A stretch of DNA of 64,000 bases. Source: Flavobacterium aquidurense. Its GTDB lineage: Bacteria > Bacteroidota > Bacteroidia > Flavobacteriales > Flavobacteriaceae. The DNA lies in contig FNPS01000001.1 in assembly GCA_900107365.1 (NCBI GenBank), positions 806,001-870,000 on the forward strand. Reading direction: 5' to 3'. This document shows positions 17,574 to 26,151 of the stretch, one piece after another (the stretch's first letter is position 1; each line of letters begins with the position of its first letter). The notes under the pieces are model-generated. The model had not been told where the DNA came from. It searched no databases and saw only the letters and a list, made by a program, of their open reading frames with translations. Both the position numbers and the translations under genes were made by a program.

Positions 17574-17674
17574 TTTTATTGGATTTAAAATGAATTCATA
17601 CAAAAGTTCTAAAAAACTATGTCAGTTTTAGGGTACACTAATTTAGTATAAAATATTGATTTACATGTAAATAA

Positions 17675-17702
17675 AAACCGATTCTTTATGAATCGGTTTT
17701 TG
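17675..17702 (-). terminator. Terminator after the HxlR gene
   Basis: AAAACCGATTC-TTTAT-GAATCGGTTTT, an 11-bp stem with T/A runs on both sides. It stops leftward transcription from hxlR before sdhA. Confidence 0.8.
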
Positions 17703-17748
17703 AATTTTTTATTAAAGAAGCGTGTTAACTAATTTTATTTTAAAAGAA

Positions 17749-18132
17749 TTATTTTCCAATAATTTCTTTACGATGTAAAATGCCCCATTCATTCAATGCT
17801 CCAATTACATTGTATAAAGTATGGCTATGTGCTGTTCGTGCATATTCGACAGTAGGCGGAAAAGTATCGTAAACTGTTCTGGTAACGAGTTTGTTTATTT
17901 CCAGATCTTTGAGTTCTTTCGAAAGCATTTTGTCTGTAATTCCGTTTACATCTTTAGAAATCTCTTTAAATCGTTTAGGCCTGTTTGATAATGCGATTAA
18001 AATGGGTAGCTTCCATCTGCCGCTTAAAACTTCCAATGCATCTCTTACAGGTAGCAATGCTGCCAGACACTCTTCTGGTTCTCCGACGCATTTTTCTTTT
18101 GTCATTTCGCTCTTTGTTTTCATATTTATCAT
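17749..18132 (-). CDS. HxlR-family transcriptional regulator
   Basis: 127 residues from ATG 18132 (124 if the second ATG at 18123 is used). HxlR winged-helix pattern: ALEVLSGRWKLPILIALSNRPKRFKEISKDVNGITDKMLSKELKDLE, then VEYARTAHSHTLYNVIGAL. Relatives such as B. subtilis YodB sense quinones or thiol stress through an N-terminal Cys and repress an azoreductase. Here Cys15 and Cys22 precede the helix, although the position usually Cys (before Pro-Val) is Leu27. It is divergent from an azoreductase gene with a 36-bp palindrome between, so it most likely represses both genes. Confidence 0.9.
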   Translation of the reverse strand: MINMKTKSEMTKEKCVGEPEECLAALLPVRDALEVLSGRWKLPILIALSNRPKRFKEISKDVNGITDKMLSKELKDLEINKLVTRTVYDTFPPTVEYARTAHSHTLYNVIGALNEWGILHRKEIIGK

Positions 18133-18135
18133 GTT

Positions 18136-18171
18136 ACTATCCTCAAAGATAGCGCTATCCTTGAGGATAGT
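18136..18171. promoter_or_regulatory. 36-bp palindromic operator, HxlR/azoreductase
   Basis: ACTATCCTCAA at 18136-18146 is mirrored by TTGAGGATAGT at 18161-18171, and the centre holds GATAGCGCTATC (18148-18159), itself a palindrome. It starts 4 bases upstream of the HxlR ATG and 61 bp before the azoreductase ATG. The azoreductase has a matching -7 box TAAGTTTG at 18198-18205 but no good -33 box, as expected for a controlled promoter. Confidence 0.7.
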
Positions 18172-18231
18172 ACTATAAAAGAGATAGCAAATGTAGATAA
18201 GTTTGTATTGTTAAACAAAACAAATGTAATC

Positions 18232-18843
18232 ATGAGCAAAAGAATTCTGAATATAGTTACGAGCATCAAAGGAGATGCATCGTTTAGTAACAAATTATCC
18301 AATGCCATTCTGGAAAAGCTGGAGGCGGAACACAATGAAATTCAGGTACAAACACTTGATCTTTCTAAAACGCCTTTGCCTTATTTGAGTGAATTGGATA
18401 TTAGCGCTTTTTATACTCCTGTTGAACTTCAGACGGAAGCACAAAAGGAAACGCTTAAATACTCTGATAATGCTGTAGAAGAGCTTTTTGATGCTGATAT
18501 TATTGTAATTGGTGTACCACTTTATAATTTTGGAATTCCGGCAGTATTAAAAGGCTGGATTGATCAGGTGGCAAGGGCAGGAAAGACTTTTAGTTATGAT
18601 GAGAACGGACCAAAAGGACTATTAACAGATAAAAAAGTGTTTTTATCTATTGCTTCCGGAGCGATATTTTCTGAAGGGCCTTATAAAAGCTATGACTTTT
18701 CAGAATCGTATTTGCGTACGGTATTAGGCTTTTTAGGAATAACGGATGTTACGACTTTCCGTGTAGAAGGAACCGCAATTCCTGATTTTGCTGAGAACGC
18801 TTTGCCGAAGGCTTTGGCAAGTGTTGAAGAATTTGCTTTTTAA
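18232..18843 (+). CDS. azoR: FMN-dependent NADH-azoreductase
   Basis: 203 residues from the ATG at 18232; an upstream TTG at 18208 is less likely. Flavodoxin-like fold: ILNIVTSIKGDASFSNKLSNAI binds the FMN phosphate, ADIIVIGVPLYNFGIPAVLKGWIDQVARAGKTFSY is the hallmark FMN/dimer segment of AzoR, and FLSIASGAIFSEG follows. Catalyses two-electron reduction of quinones and azo compounds with NADH, limiting redox cycling. Its divergent partner is an HxlR regulator, the same pairing as yodB/azoR1 in Bacillus. Confidence 0.9.
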   Translation: MSKRILNIVTSIKGDASFSNKLSNAILEKLEAEHNEIQVQTLDLSKTPLPYLSELDISAFYTPVELQTEAQKETLKYSDNAVEELFDADIIVIGVPLYNFGIPAVLKGWIDQVARAGKTFSYDENGPKGLLTDKKVFLSIASGAIFSEGPYKSYDFSESYLRTVLGFLGITDVTTFRVEGTAIPDFAENALPKALASVEEFAF

Positions 18844-18853
18844 ATTTAGAATG

Positions 18854-18886
18854 AATCCTAACAGGTTTTTAAAACCTGTTAGGATT
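18854..18886. terminator. 33-bp perfect hairpin between convergent genes
   Basis: AATCCTAACAGGTTTT-T-AAAACCTGTTAGGATT, 16-bp arms around one base, between azoR and the thiolase gene. The same arms resemble a repeat common in this group, so it is both repeat and likely bidirectional terminator. Confidence 0.75.
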
Positions 18887-18898
18887 GACTATCAGTTA

Positions 18899-20179
18899 TT
18901 ATTTCTCAATAATCATTGTAATTCCTTGTCCTCCAGCGGCGCAAATAGAGATAAATCCTCTTCCGGAACCTTTTTCATTTAATAATTTAGCCATAACACC
19001 AATTATTCTTCCGCCAGTTGCAGCGAATGGATGTGCGGCTGCCAGACTGCTTCCTTTCACATTCAGTTTTTCTCTGTCGATAGCGCCAAGTGGTTTCTTT
19101 AAACCTATTTGCGCACTCAATTCCGGACTTTCCCAAATTTTTAATGTTGCTAAGACCTGTGCAGCAAATGCTTCGTGAATTTCGTAATAATCGAAATCCT
19201 GTAAAGTCAATCCCGCTTTTTCCAACATTCTGCTTGCAGCAAATAAAGGCGCTAATAATAGGTTTTGTTGGTTTTTCACATATTCAATCGCGGCAACTTC
19301 AGCAAAAGTAATGTAAGCCAATATTGGGAGTCCTCTTTCTTTTGCCCATTCTTCGCTGGCTAAAAGTATGCACGAAGCACCATCTGTAAGCGGAGTTGAA
19401 TTTCCGGCTGTTAATGTTCCGTTTGCTTTATCAAAAGCAGGTTTTAAAGACGCTAATTTTTCAATTGAGCTGTCTTTCCTCAAATTATTGTCTTTATCCA
19501 ATCCGTTGAAAGGTGTAATCATATCATCAAAAAAGCCTTCTTCATAAGCTTTTGCCATATTCAAATGACTTTTAAGTGCCAAATTATCCTGATCTTCCCG
19601 GGCTATTTTATAAAATTTGGCAGTAATCTCAGTGTGCCCACCCATCGAAAGTCCGGTTTGTGATTCCTCATTTCTGGGAACCAATGGCGTTAAATCTGCC
19701 GGTCGAAGTTTCAAAAACGTTTTTATTTTTTCTCCCAATGATTTTGCTTGTCGGACGTTCAATAAAATTTTCCGAAGTTTTTCACTTACCGCAATTGGCA
19801 TATCACTGATGGAATCAACACCGCCGGCAATTCCAGATTCAATTTGGCCCAAAGCAATTTTATTGGCGATGTAAATAGCGCTTTCGATTCCGGTATCACA
19901 AGCCTGTTGTAAATCGCAGGCAGGAGTTGCAGGATCAAGAGCCGTTTTCATCACACATTCGCGAATCAGATTACTGTCGTAAACATGTTTGATTACCGCA
20001 CCTCCGACAACTTCGCCTAACAGTTGTCCTTTTAAATTGTATTTATCGATAAGCCCGTTTAAGGCTGCGGTCATCATTTCCTGATTACCAACATTGGCAT
20101 AAGCAGTATTGGCTCGCGCAAACGGAATTCGGTTATAACCCACAATGGCGACTTTTCTGATTGTATTGCTGTTATTCAT
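18899..20179 (-). CDS. Thiolase (acetyl-CoA C-acyltransferase, FadI-like)
   Basis: 426 residues. Catalytic features of thiolases are all present: the acylated Cys94 in CDLQQACDTGIESA, the His of EIHEAFAAQ, HPFAATGGR, and the second Cys in CAAGGQG at the end. Length and N-terminus (RKVAIVGYNRIPFARANTAYA) resemble the FadI/trifunctional-beta type rather than short AtoB. Role: last step of fatty acid beta-oxidation or the reverse condensation. No hydratase/dehydrogenase partner is adjacent, which is unusual for FadI. Confidence 0.88.
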   Translation of the reverse strand: MNNSNTIRKVAIVGYNRIPFARANTAYANVGNQEMMTAALNGLIDKYNLKGQLLGEVVGGAVIKHVYDSNLIRECVMKTALDPATPACDLQQACDTGIESAIYIANKIALGQIESGIAGGVDSISDMPIAVSEKLRKILLNVRQAKSLGEKIKTFLKLRPADLTPLVPRNEESQTGLSMGGHTEITAKFYKIAREDQDNLALKSHLNMAKAYEEGFFDDMITPFNGLDKDNNLRKDSSIEKLASLKPAFDKANGTLTAGNSTPLTDGASCILLASEEWAKERGLPILAYITFAEVAAIEYVKNQQNLLLAPLFAASRMLEKAGLTLQDFDYYEIHEAFAAQVLATLKIWESPELSAQIGLKKPLGAIDREKLNVKGSSLAAAHPFAATGGRIIGVMAKLLNEKGSGRGFISICAAGGQGITMIIEK

Positions 20180-20300
20180 CTTTAGAACTAGATTTGTTTT
20201 TGAAGATTAAAGATAAGCAGAATATCGGTTTTAAGTTTTGTTTGGTAAATAAATTCTGAAAATATAAATCACTGTTTTTATTTAGAATGATTAAAAATAA

Positions 20301-20332
20301 TTTGGAAAACAAGTTTTTAGAACTTACTTTTG
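20301..20332 (+). promoter_or_regulatory. Promoter of the TonB siderophore receptor
   Basis: TTTG (20301-20304), 20 bases, then TACTTTTG (20325-20332) match the Bacteroidota promoter consensus. The ATG follows 27 bases after the -7 box. Confidence 0.7.
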
Positions 20333-20359
20333 CGGCATAAAATTTTAACCCTACCCAAA

Positions 20360-22807
20360 ATGAATATTCAAACCATAAAAAAAGTTTTCTTTTATGTATT
20401 GTTTTTGACCTCACTAAATATGGTGAGTCAGGAATTAGGAAAAGTAACTGGAAAGATTTCTTTGAGCGGAAATATACCAGCAGAAAACATTGCAGTTTCA
20501 CTTAAAGGAACAAAGTATAGTACTCTTACCAATTCAACCGGACAATATGAAATTAAAAATGTAAAACCGGGCAATTATGTAATTAGCATTCATGCTATCG
20601 GAATTCAACCAGTTGAAGATAATATTGTTGTAAAATCAAAACAAACTACAACCAAAAGCTTCGCTCTTTCTGAAAGTCAGGAAGATCTTGACGAAGTTGT
20701 GATTACAAAAAACAAATATAAACAAGACAAACCTTCTTTGTCACTGCGTCTTCAAACACCGGTTTTAGAGATTCCACAAAACATACAAATTGTGAGTGGT
20801 CAGACTTTAAAAGACCAGCAAATTACAAGTATGAGTGATGGTGTAATTCGTAATGTGAGTGGTGCAGTACGCTTGGAGCACTGGGGAGATTTGTACACAA
20901 ATATTACTATGCGTGGTTCTCAAATTCAGGCTTTTCGTAACGGATTTAATGTAGTTTCTTCTTTTTGGGGACCCTTAACGGAAGATATGAGTTTTGTAGA
21001 TCATATCGAATTCGTAAAAGGACCAGCAGGATTCATGCTTTCAAGCGGAGATCCAAGCGGACTTTATAATGTGGTAACTAAAAAACCAACAGGAGTTACA
21101 AAAGGAGAAGTTTCTGTACTTGGTGGCAGCTATGATTTTTACAGAGTTAGTATTGATCTTGACGGTAAACTGGATAAAAAAGGAAAGTTATTATACCGAT
21201 TTAACGGAGCAGCGCAAAACAAAGGTTCGCACCGTGATTATGAACATAATAACCGTTATGTAATTGCTCCGGTAATTTCATACCAGTTTGACGATAAAAC
21301 AAAAATTACAGCTGAATATAATTTTCAGTATGCGAACATGACAGAGGTAGGTTCTTATTATGTATTCGGACCTGAATCAGGCGGTTACGGAACATTGCCA
21401 GTAGGATTTACAATGACGCAACCAGGTTTGCCAGATACTAACATACAAGATCATAGCGGTTATTTAATGTTCGAACATAAATTTGATGATAACTGGAAAT
21501 TGACCGCACAAACTTCTTATTTTAAATACATTCAACAAGGATATAGTTCATGGCCAGGTGTTGTAGGACCGGGTCCTGTTGACAGAAATTTTGATGGTGT
21601 ACCAGAAGGTAGTCTTGCAGCTGGAGAAATTATTCGTAACGTAGGTATTTGGGATGCGGAAAGTAATATGTATTTAGGGCAAATATTTGTAAACGGAAAA
21701 TTTAATACAGGATCTGTTAGCCACAAAATATTAGGTGGAGTAGATTTAGGTAGTAAAGATTATGCGGCAGATTGGGGACAATCTCATGATCTGGATACAG
21801 TAGATCAGCCATTCAATGTAAACAGCCCAAATTATGGGCCACCATCTAACGGTTTTCCTGCCTTTGATCACACAACACCACTTTCTATAAGAGCTAAAAA
21901 TGCAGGTGGTTTAATGAGTTCAGAATATGCTGCCGGATATGTTCAGGATGAACTTGGTTTTTTCCAAAATAAATTGAGATTAACGCTTGCTGCAAGATAT
22001 ACATGGATTAGCCAGGCAAGCTGGGGTGGCGCACCGATTGCAGATAATCATATTACCCCACGTGTTGGAATTAGTTATTCGGTAACAGAAAGTCTTGCTC
22101 TATACGGATTATATGATCAGGCTTTTACACCACAGTCAGGAATTATTAAAAGCGGCGAAAGCGTAAAACCATTAACAGGTAATAATGTTGAATTTGGTGT
22201 AAAAAAAGACTGGTTTGACGGTTCCTGGAGTACTACTTTAGCAGCTTATAGCATTTTAAAGAAAAATGAACTTACATCTGATCCTGCTAATACACCGGGT
22301 GAACAATATAGCGTGGTATTAGGAGAGAAAAGAGCGCAGGGAATTGAGTTTGATTTAAGAGGAAAAATATTCGACGGACTTAATTTAATCGCTAACTATG
22401 CTTTTACAGAGTCTATTGTAAATAAGGTTGATCCAGCAGTTTCTGCAGCGACAGGAATTATGGTTGGAGATATTGTGCCAGGTTATTCTAAACATGTAGC
22501 AAATGCATGGTTAAATTATACCGTTCAAAGCGGAAAAATTAAAGGGTTTGGAGTTTCTTTAGGAGGAACTTTCCTTGATGGCCGTCAAACAGATACCTGG
22601 AGCGTAGGTCTTCAAAAATTGCCTTCTTACTTTAAATTAGACGGAGGTTTATCTTATGAAACCGGAAAAGTAAAAGTTACTGCGAATGTATTTAATATCT
22701 TAGATAAATATCTTTACAGCGGTTCTTATTATTCTTATCTTAGTGCTTATTACTGGCAAACAGAAGCACCAAGAAACTTTAGAGTTGGTGTAACTTATAA
22801 ATTCTAA
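20360..22807 (+). CDS. TonB-dependent siderophore receptor
   Basis: 815 residues from the ATG at 20360 (an in-frame TTG at 20330 lies within the promoter and is rejected). A signal peptide (to about residue 23), a carboxypeptidase-regulatory-like beta-sandwich (VTGKISLSGNIPAENIAVSLKGTKYSTLTNSTGQYEIKNVKPG), then TonB box and plug (LDEVVITKNKY; QNIQIVSGQTLKDQQITSMSDGVIRNVSG; FVKGPAGFMLSSGDPSGLYNVVTKKP) and a 22-strand-type barrel ending FRVGVTYKF. The plug resembles FhuA/FhuE-type ferric hydroxamate receptors. It imports an iron-siderophore using TonB energy. Single gene; terminator at 22826-22857. No Fur box was confidently found. Confidence 0.9.
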   Translation: MNIQTIKKVFFYVLFLTSLNMVSQELGKVTGKISLSGNIPAENIAVSLKGTKYSTLTNSTGQYEIKNVKPGNYVISIHAIGIQPVEDNIVVKSKQTTTKSFALSESQEDLDEVVITKNKYKQDKPSLSLRLQTPVLEIPQNIQIVSGQTLKDQQITSMSDGVIRNVSGAVRLEHWGDLYTNITMRGSQIQAFRNGFNVVSSFWGPLTEDMSFVDHIEFVKGPAGFMLSSGDPSGLYNVVTKKPTGVTKGEVSVLGGSYDFYRVSIDLDGKLDKKGKLLYRFNGAAQNKGSHRDYEHNNRYVIAPVISYQFDDKTKITAEYNFQYANMTEVGSYYVFGPESGGYGTLPVGFTMTQPGLPDTNIQDHSGYLMFEHKFDDNWKLTAQTSYFKYIQQGYSSWPGVVGPGPVDRNFDGVPEGSLAAGEIIRNVGIWDAESNMYLGQIFVNGKFNTGSVSHKILGGVDLGSKDYAADWGQSHDLDTVDQPFNVNSPNYGPPSNGFPAFDHTTPLSIRAKNAGGLMSSEYAAGYVQDELGFFQNKLRLTLAARYTWISQASWGGAPIADNHITPRVGISYSVTESLALYGLYDQAFTPQSGIIKSGESVKPLTGNNVEFGVKKDWFDGSWSTTLAAYSILKKNELTSDPANTPGEQYSVVLGEKRAQGIEFDLRGKIFDGLNLIANYAFTESIVNKVDPAVSAATGIMVGDIVPGYSKHVANAWLNYTVQSGKIKGFGVSLGGTFLDGRQTDTWSVGLQKLPSYFKLDGGLSYETGKVKVTANVFNILDKYLYSGSYYSYLSAYYWQTEAPRNFRVGVTYKF

Positions 22808-22825
22808 TTTTTAGAAGAATTAAAT

Positions 22826-22857
22826 AAAAAAAGATCTGCCATGCAGATCTTTTTTTA
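22826..22857 (+). terminator. Intrinsic terminator of the siderophore receptor
   Basis: AGATCTGC-CAT-GCAGATCT flanked by A-run and T-run. Confidence 0.85.
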
Positions 22858-22954
22858 TTTAATTAGTTCAAAGCGGCAGAGTGGCAAAGGTTCAAAGTTT
22901 AGTTTCTTAGTTGAAAAAAAATCTTTTCAATCTGTGCAATCTATAGCAAAAAAA

Positions 22955-23977
22955 TTATCCTTTTTTAATTAAAGGAATCACTTTTGTCCCAATCAATTCT
23001 ATAGCATTCATCAATTGTTTGTGTGTTAGTCCCGCATTGTCCATCTGGAAAGTAAATCGGTCAAAGCCTCCAAGGGATTCGCTGTGTCTTAATAATTTTT
23101 CTACTACACGTTCCGGACTTCCCACAATTAAAACACCTTCATCATCAATAAGTCCGTCAAATTTGGCTTTTGTAACGGGCGGCCAACCACGTTCTAAACC
23201 TAGTTTTGTCCATAGTTCAGCATAACCCGGATAATATTCATCTATGGCTTTCTCCGTTGTGCTTCCAACAAAACCTGGCGAATGTATTCCAACTTTCAAT
23301 TCTTCGGGTTTAAAACCTGCAGCTTTTCCAGCCTCGCGGTATAAATCGATTAAAGGACGAAAACGATGTGTCTGACCTCCAATTATGGCCACCATTAAAG
23401 GTAAACCTAAAGTTCCAGCCCTGACAAAAGATTCAGGAGTTCCTCCAACACCCAACCAAACAGGTAATTTTTCCTGTAATGTCCTCGGATATATTGGAAG
23501 GTTATTTATAGCAGGACGAAATTTTCCTGACCAGGTTACAAATTCATTGTCCCGAATTTGTAGAAATAATTCTAATTTTTCTTTGAAAAGCGCATCATAA
23601 TCATTCAGATTAAATCCGAAAAGGGGATAGGCTTCAATTGAAGATCCTCGACCCACAACGATTTCTGCCCGACCTTTAGAAATCAAATCCAAAGTAGCAA
23701 AACTTTGATACACCCTAACAGGATCGGCTGCACTTAAAACAGAAACAGCACTTGCCAGTCGTATATTTTTAGTTCTCGCAGCAGCAGCACTTAATATGAC
23801 AACAGTAGCCGAATCTAAAAACTCTTTTTTATGGTGTTCCCCAATTCCAAAAACATCCAGACCAACCTGATCGGCCAATTCAATTCTTTGGAGTAATTGT
23901 TCCATTGCATCAACACTGCTTAAAGTGTTGTTGTCGCCGTACATTGCCGAAGCAAAACTGTCAATTCCTATTTCCAT
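22955..23977 (-). CDS. LLM-class flavin-dependent oxidoreductase
   Basis: 340 residues of the luciferase-like monooxygenase family. The start MEIGIDSFASAMYGD, DQVGLDVFGIGEHHKKEFLDSATVVILSAAAARTKNIRLASAVSVLSAADPVRVYQSFATLDLISKGRAEIVVGRGSSIEAYPLFG and the C-terminal GSPERVVEKL are typical. Uses reduced flavin to oxidise a small organic substrate; which one is not evident, and it lacks the bacterial luciferase beta partner. An array of heptamer repeats lies just upstream. Confidence 0.88.
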   Translation of the reverse strand: MEIGIDSFASAMYGDNNTLSSVDAMEQLLQRIELADQVGLDVFGIGEHHKKEFLDSATVVILSAAAARTKNIRLASAVSVLSAADPVRVYQSFATLDLISKGRAEIVVGRGSSIEAYPLFGFNLNDYDALFKEKLELFLQIRDNEFVTWSGKFRPAINNLPIYPRTLQEKLPVWLGVGGTPESFVRAGTLGLPLMVAIIGGQTHRFRPLIDLYREAGKAAGFKPEELKVGIHSPGFVGSTTEKAIDEYYPGYAELWTKLGLERGWPPVTKAKFDGLIDDEGVLIVGSPERVVEKLLRHSESLGGFDRFTFQMDNAGLTHKQLMNAIELIGTKVIPLIKKG

Positions 23978-23983
23978 TTTTTT

Positions 23984-24210
23984 AGGCTTTAGGCTTTAAG
24001 CTGTAGGCTATAGGCTTTTTTAGAGAACCTACAGCTTAACGCTTATAGCAATTATTATTTTTTGCTTTATGCTTTAGGCAATATGCTTAAGCATTTTTAG
24101 TGTTAATTTTTTAGCTTCAGACAATATGTATTAAGCTTTTTTGGAAAGCCTAAAGCCTACAGCCTATAGCTGAAAAAAGCCTATAGCCTAAAGCTTATAG
24201 CCTACAGCCT
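23984..24210. repeat. Heptanucleotide repeat array in two opposite blocks
   Basis: Left block: five units of AGGCTTT/AAGCTGT/AGGCTAT at 23984-24018. Right blocks, in the opposite orientation: AAAGCCT, AAAGCCT, ACAGCCT, ATAGCTG (24145-24172) and AAAGCCT, ATAGCCT, AAAGCTT, ATAGCCT, ACAGCCT (24176-24210). Degenerate copies lie between. The blocks can pair into a long stem. The same heptamers form the czcB signal peptide at 4743-4777. Confidence 0.85.
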
Positions 24211-24213
24211 ATA

Positions 24214-24621
24214 TTAATGAGAGAAGCCCAATGAAACACTGACTAAAATAATCAGGATCACAATTAGCGTAATCACAACATAAAGATAATCTTTCTCCAG
24301 AAGGAAAGAAAATAAAGAAAGTAAAACGCGAAAAACAGGCGTCAGAAAAAGTAAAATGATCCCGAAGAAGATCAGCGATTCACCTTTCCCCTGAATAACG
24401 CCCTGATAAATAGTAGAAATTACTTCAAATATGTTTCGGTCATTTTCATGAAATACCGAGTAATTTTCGATATCGCTGCTATGTCCCATCAAATAAACAA
24501 TTCCACCAATAAAGGCTACTGATAATGATGTCCAGACGCCATAGCGCAATAAATTCCCGATAATGGTTTGAAAATCTTTTTCTCCAAATTTTTCGTGCTG
24601 CATATTGTTAGATTTTTCCAT
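24214..24621 (-). CDS. DUF1634 membrane protein
   Basis: 135 residues with three membrane segments (LLRYGVWTSLSVAFIGGIVYLMG, IFFGIILLFLTPVFRVLLSLFSFLL, LYVVITLIVILIILVSVSLG). DUF1634 proteins are typically encoded next to TauE/SafE-type transporters, as here: its start overlaps the transporter stop by 14 bp. It probably acts as a small partner of that transporter. ATG at 24621 chosen; a second at 24603 would avoid the overlap. Confidence 0.85.
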   Translation of the reverse strand: MEKSNNMQHEKFGEKDFQTIIGNLLRYGVWTSLSVAFIGGIVYLMGHSSDIENYSVFHENDRNIFEVISTIYQGVIQGKGESLIFFGIILLFLTPVFRVLLSLFSFLLEKDYLYVVITLIVILIILVSVSLGFSH

Positions 24622-25444
24622 TTAGTCCGTTATAAATCATATTTACTGCCAAAACAAAAATCAGACAGGCAAAAAATATTCTGAGTTTTTTAGGGTTTGT
24701 TTTTACTAATACTTTGGCTCCGGCCATAGCGCCAAACAAAACGCCAATCACAACAGGCATACAAATTCCGGGTTCGATATAACCTTTTTGAATATAAATT
24801 ACTGAACTGGCCATTGCTGTAACACCCATCATGAAATTACTGGTGGTAGTTGAAACCTTAAATGGAATACGCATAATATTGTCCATCGCAATTACTTTAA
24901 AGGCTCCGGAGCCAATTCCGAGTAATCCTGACATCATTCCCGCAATACCCATCATGCTGAAACCGCCAATTACATTTTTGGTTCCGTAGCTAATTACTTC
25001 TCCGTCATGAGAAGGATAAGTTCCTTGCAGACGTAGTTTTTTAGCCAGAGGACTGGACTCTAGTACAATATGTTCTTCTTTTTTTCGAAGGGAATTAACA
25101 GCGGAGAAAATCAAAGTCATTCCGAATAAAACAGCAATAAAAGAAGTAGGAGCGATTGTAGAAAGCAAGGCACCACAAACAGCACCAATTGTAGTGGCAA
25201 TTTCGAGAAAAATTCCCAGACGCATATTGGTAATTCCTTCCTTTACATAAGCAGCAGCAGAACCAGATGAAGTGGCGATGACAGAAACCAAAGCGGCACC
25301 AATCGCATAATGAATATCAACTCCTAAAACGACAGTTAAAAGCGGAATGATAATAATACCACCTCCTAATCCTGATAATGAACCAATAAAACCTGCTAAA
25401 AAAGCGCCAAGAATCATAATCAGGGTAAACGTAAGTACTGTCAT
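24608..25444 (-). CDS. TSUP-family transporter (TauE/SafE)
   Basis: 278 residues from ATG 25444 (TTG at 25453 rejected). About eight hydrophobic segments in two halves, each starting with the family Gly-rich motif: GFIGSLSGLGGGIIIIPLL and GMMSGLLGIGSGAFKVIAM. A Lys/His-containing cytoplasmic loop lies near residues 120-150. Members move sulfite, sulfoacetate or other sulfur anions, usually outward; the substrate here is unknown. Forms an operon with the DUF1634 gene. Confidence 0.88.
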   Translation of the reverse strand: MTVLTFTLIMILGAFLAGFIGSLSGLGGGIIIIPLLTVVLGVDIHYAIGAALVSVIATSSGSAAAYVKEGITNMRLGIFLEIATTIGAVCGALLSTIAPTSFIAVLFGMTLIFSAVNSLRKKEEHIVLESSPLAKKLRLQGTYPSHDGEVISYGTKNVIGGFSMMGIAGMMSGLLGIGSGAFKVIAMDNIMRIPFKVSTTTSNFMMGVTAMASSVIYIQKGYIEPGICMPVVIGVLFGAMAGAKVLVKTNPKKLRIFFACLIFVLAVNMIYNGLNGKI

Positions 25445-25614
25445 TCGAATCAATTTTTGTTTTCGCTAATTTACGAATTGAAATTTGGTGAGAGAATTTT
25501 TATGTACTTAAAAAGTCCTTAAAAAAGCGAAAACGATTTATTTTCTCTAAATTTCAAATAAATTAAAATTTCTTCATTAAACTTTTATTAACAACTGCGA
25601 AAAAACTTATCGTT

Positions 25615-25622
25615 TATATTTG
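25615..25622 (+). promoter_or_regulatory. -7 box of the thioredoxin-like pair
   Basis: TATATTTG, a perfect TAnnTTTG, 35 bases before the ATG at 25658. The -33 element is not clear. Confidence 0.5.
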
Positions 25623-25657
25623 TAAGGCTCAATTCGCAAACAAATTTTTTTAATGGT

Positions 25658-26140
25658 ATGATGAAAATTCAAAAAAATGCAGTCTTCGCCTTTTTATTCC
25701 TGGCTTTTTCATTTTCGGCTTATAGCCAAAATGTAAAGCTGCTAAATATTGACCAGCTTAATGAAAGAATAAAAAATGGAAGAGACAGCACTTATGTAGT
25801 CAACTTTTGGGCAACCTGGTGTGCACCATGTATTAAGGAATTACCTCATTTTGAAAAACTTCAGGCTGAATATAAATCAGAGAAAGTAAAAGTTTTACTT
25901 GTAAGTGTTGACTTTAAATCAAAATTAACTTCGGCTGTTGTACCCTTTGTCAAAAGAAAAAATCTGAAGAATGAAGTGTTTTTGCTGAATGAAAGTAGTC
26001 CACAGGAATATATTGATCGCATTGACCCTTCGTGGTCGGGCAGTATTCCGGCAACATTATTTATCAAAGGAGATAAACGAAAATTTGTCGAAAGCGAATT
26101 TACCTATGAACAATTATTAACTGAATATAAAAAACTGTAA
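25658..26140 (+). CDS. TlpA-like thiol-disulfide oxidoreductase
   Basis: 160 residues, signal peptide (MKIQKNAVFAFLFLAFSFSAYSQ) and one thioredoxin fold with the active site WATWC55APC58 and a cis-Pro region (SGSIPATLFI). Acts in the periplasm on disulfides or in redox signalling. The second redoxin gene follows after 11 bp in the same operon. Two ATGs in tandem at 25658 and 25661. Confidence 0.9.
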   Translation: MMKIQKNAVFAFLFLAFSFSAYSQNVKLLNIDQLNERIKNGRDSTYVVNFWATWCAPCIKELPHFEKLQAEYKSEKVKVLLVSVDFKSKLTSAVVPFVKRKNLKNEVFLLNESSPQEYIDRIDPSWSGSIPATLFIKGDKRKFVESEFTYEQLLTEYKKL

Positions 26141-26151
26141 ACTATTTAACC

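Noticed and set aside
23984..24210. Possible CRISPR array
   Set aside because: Units are 7 bases with no spacers and no cas genes; a simple tandem repeat.
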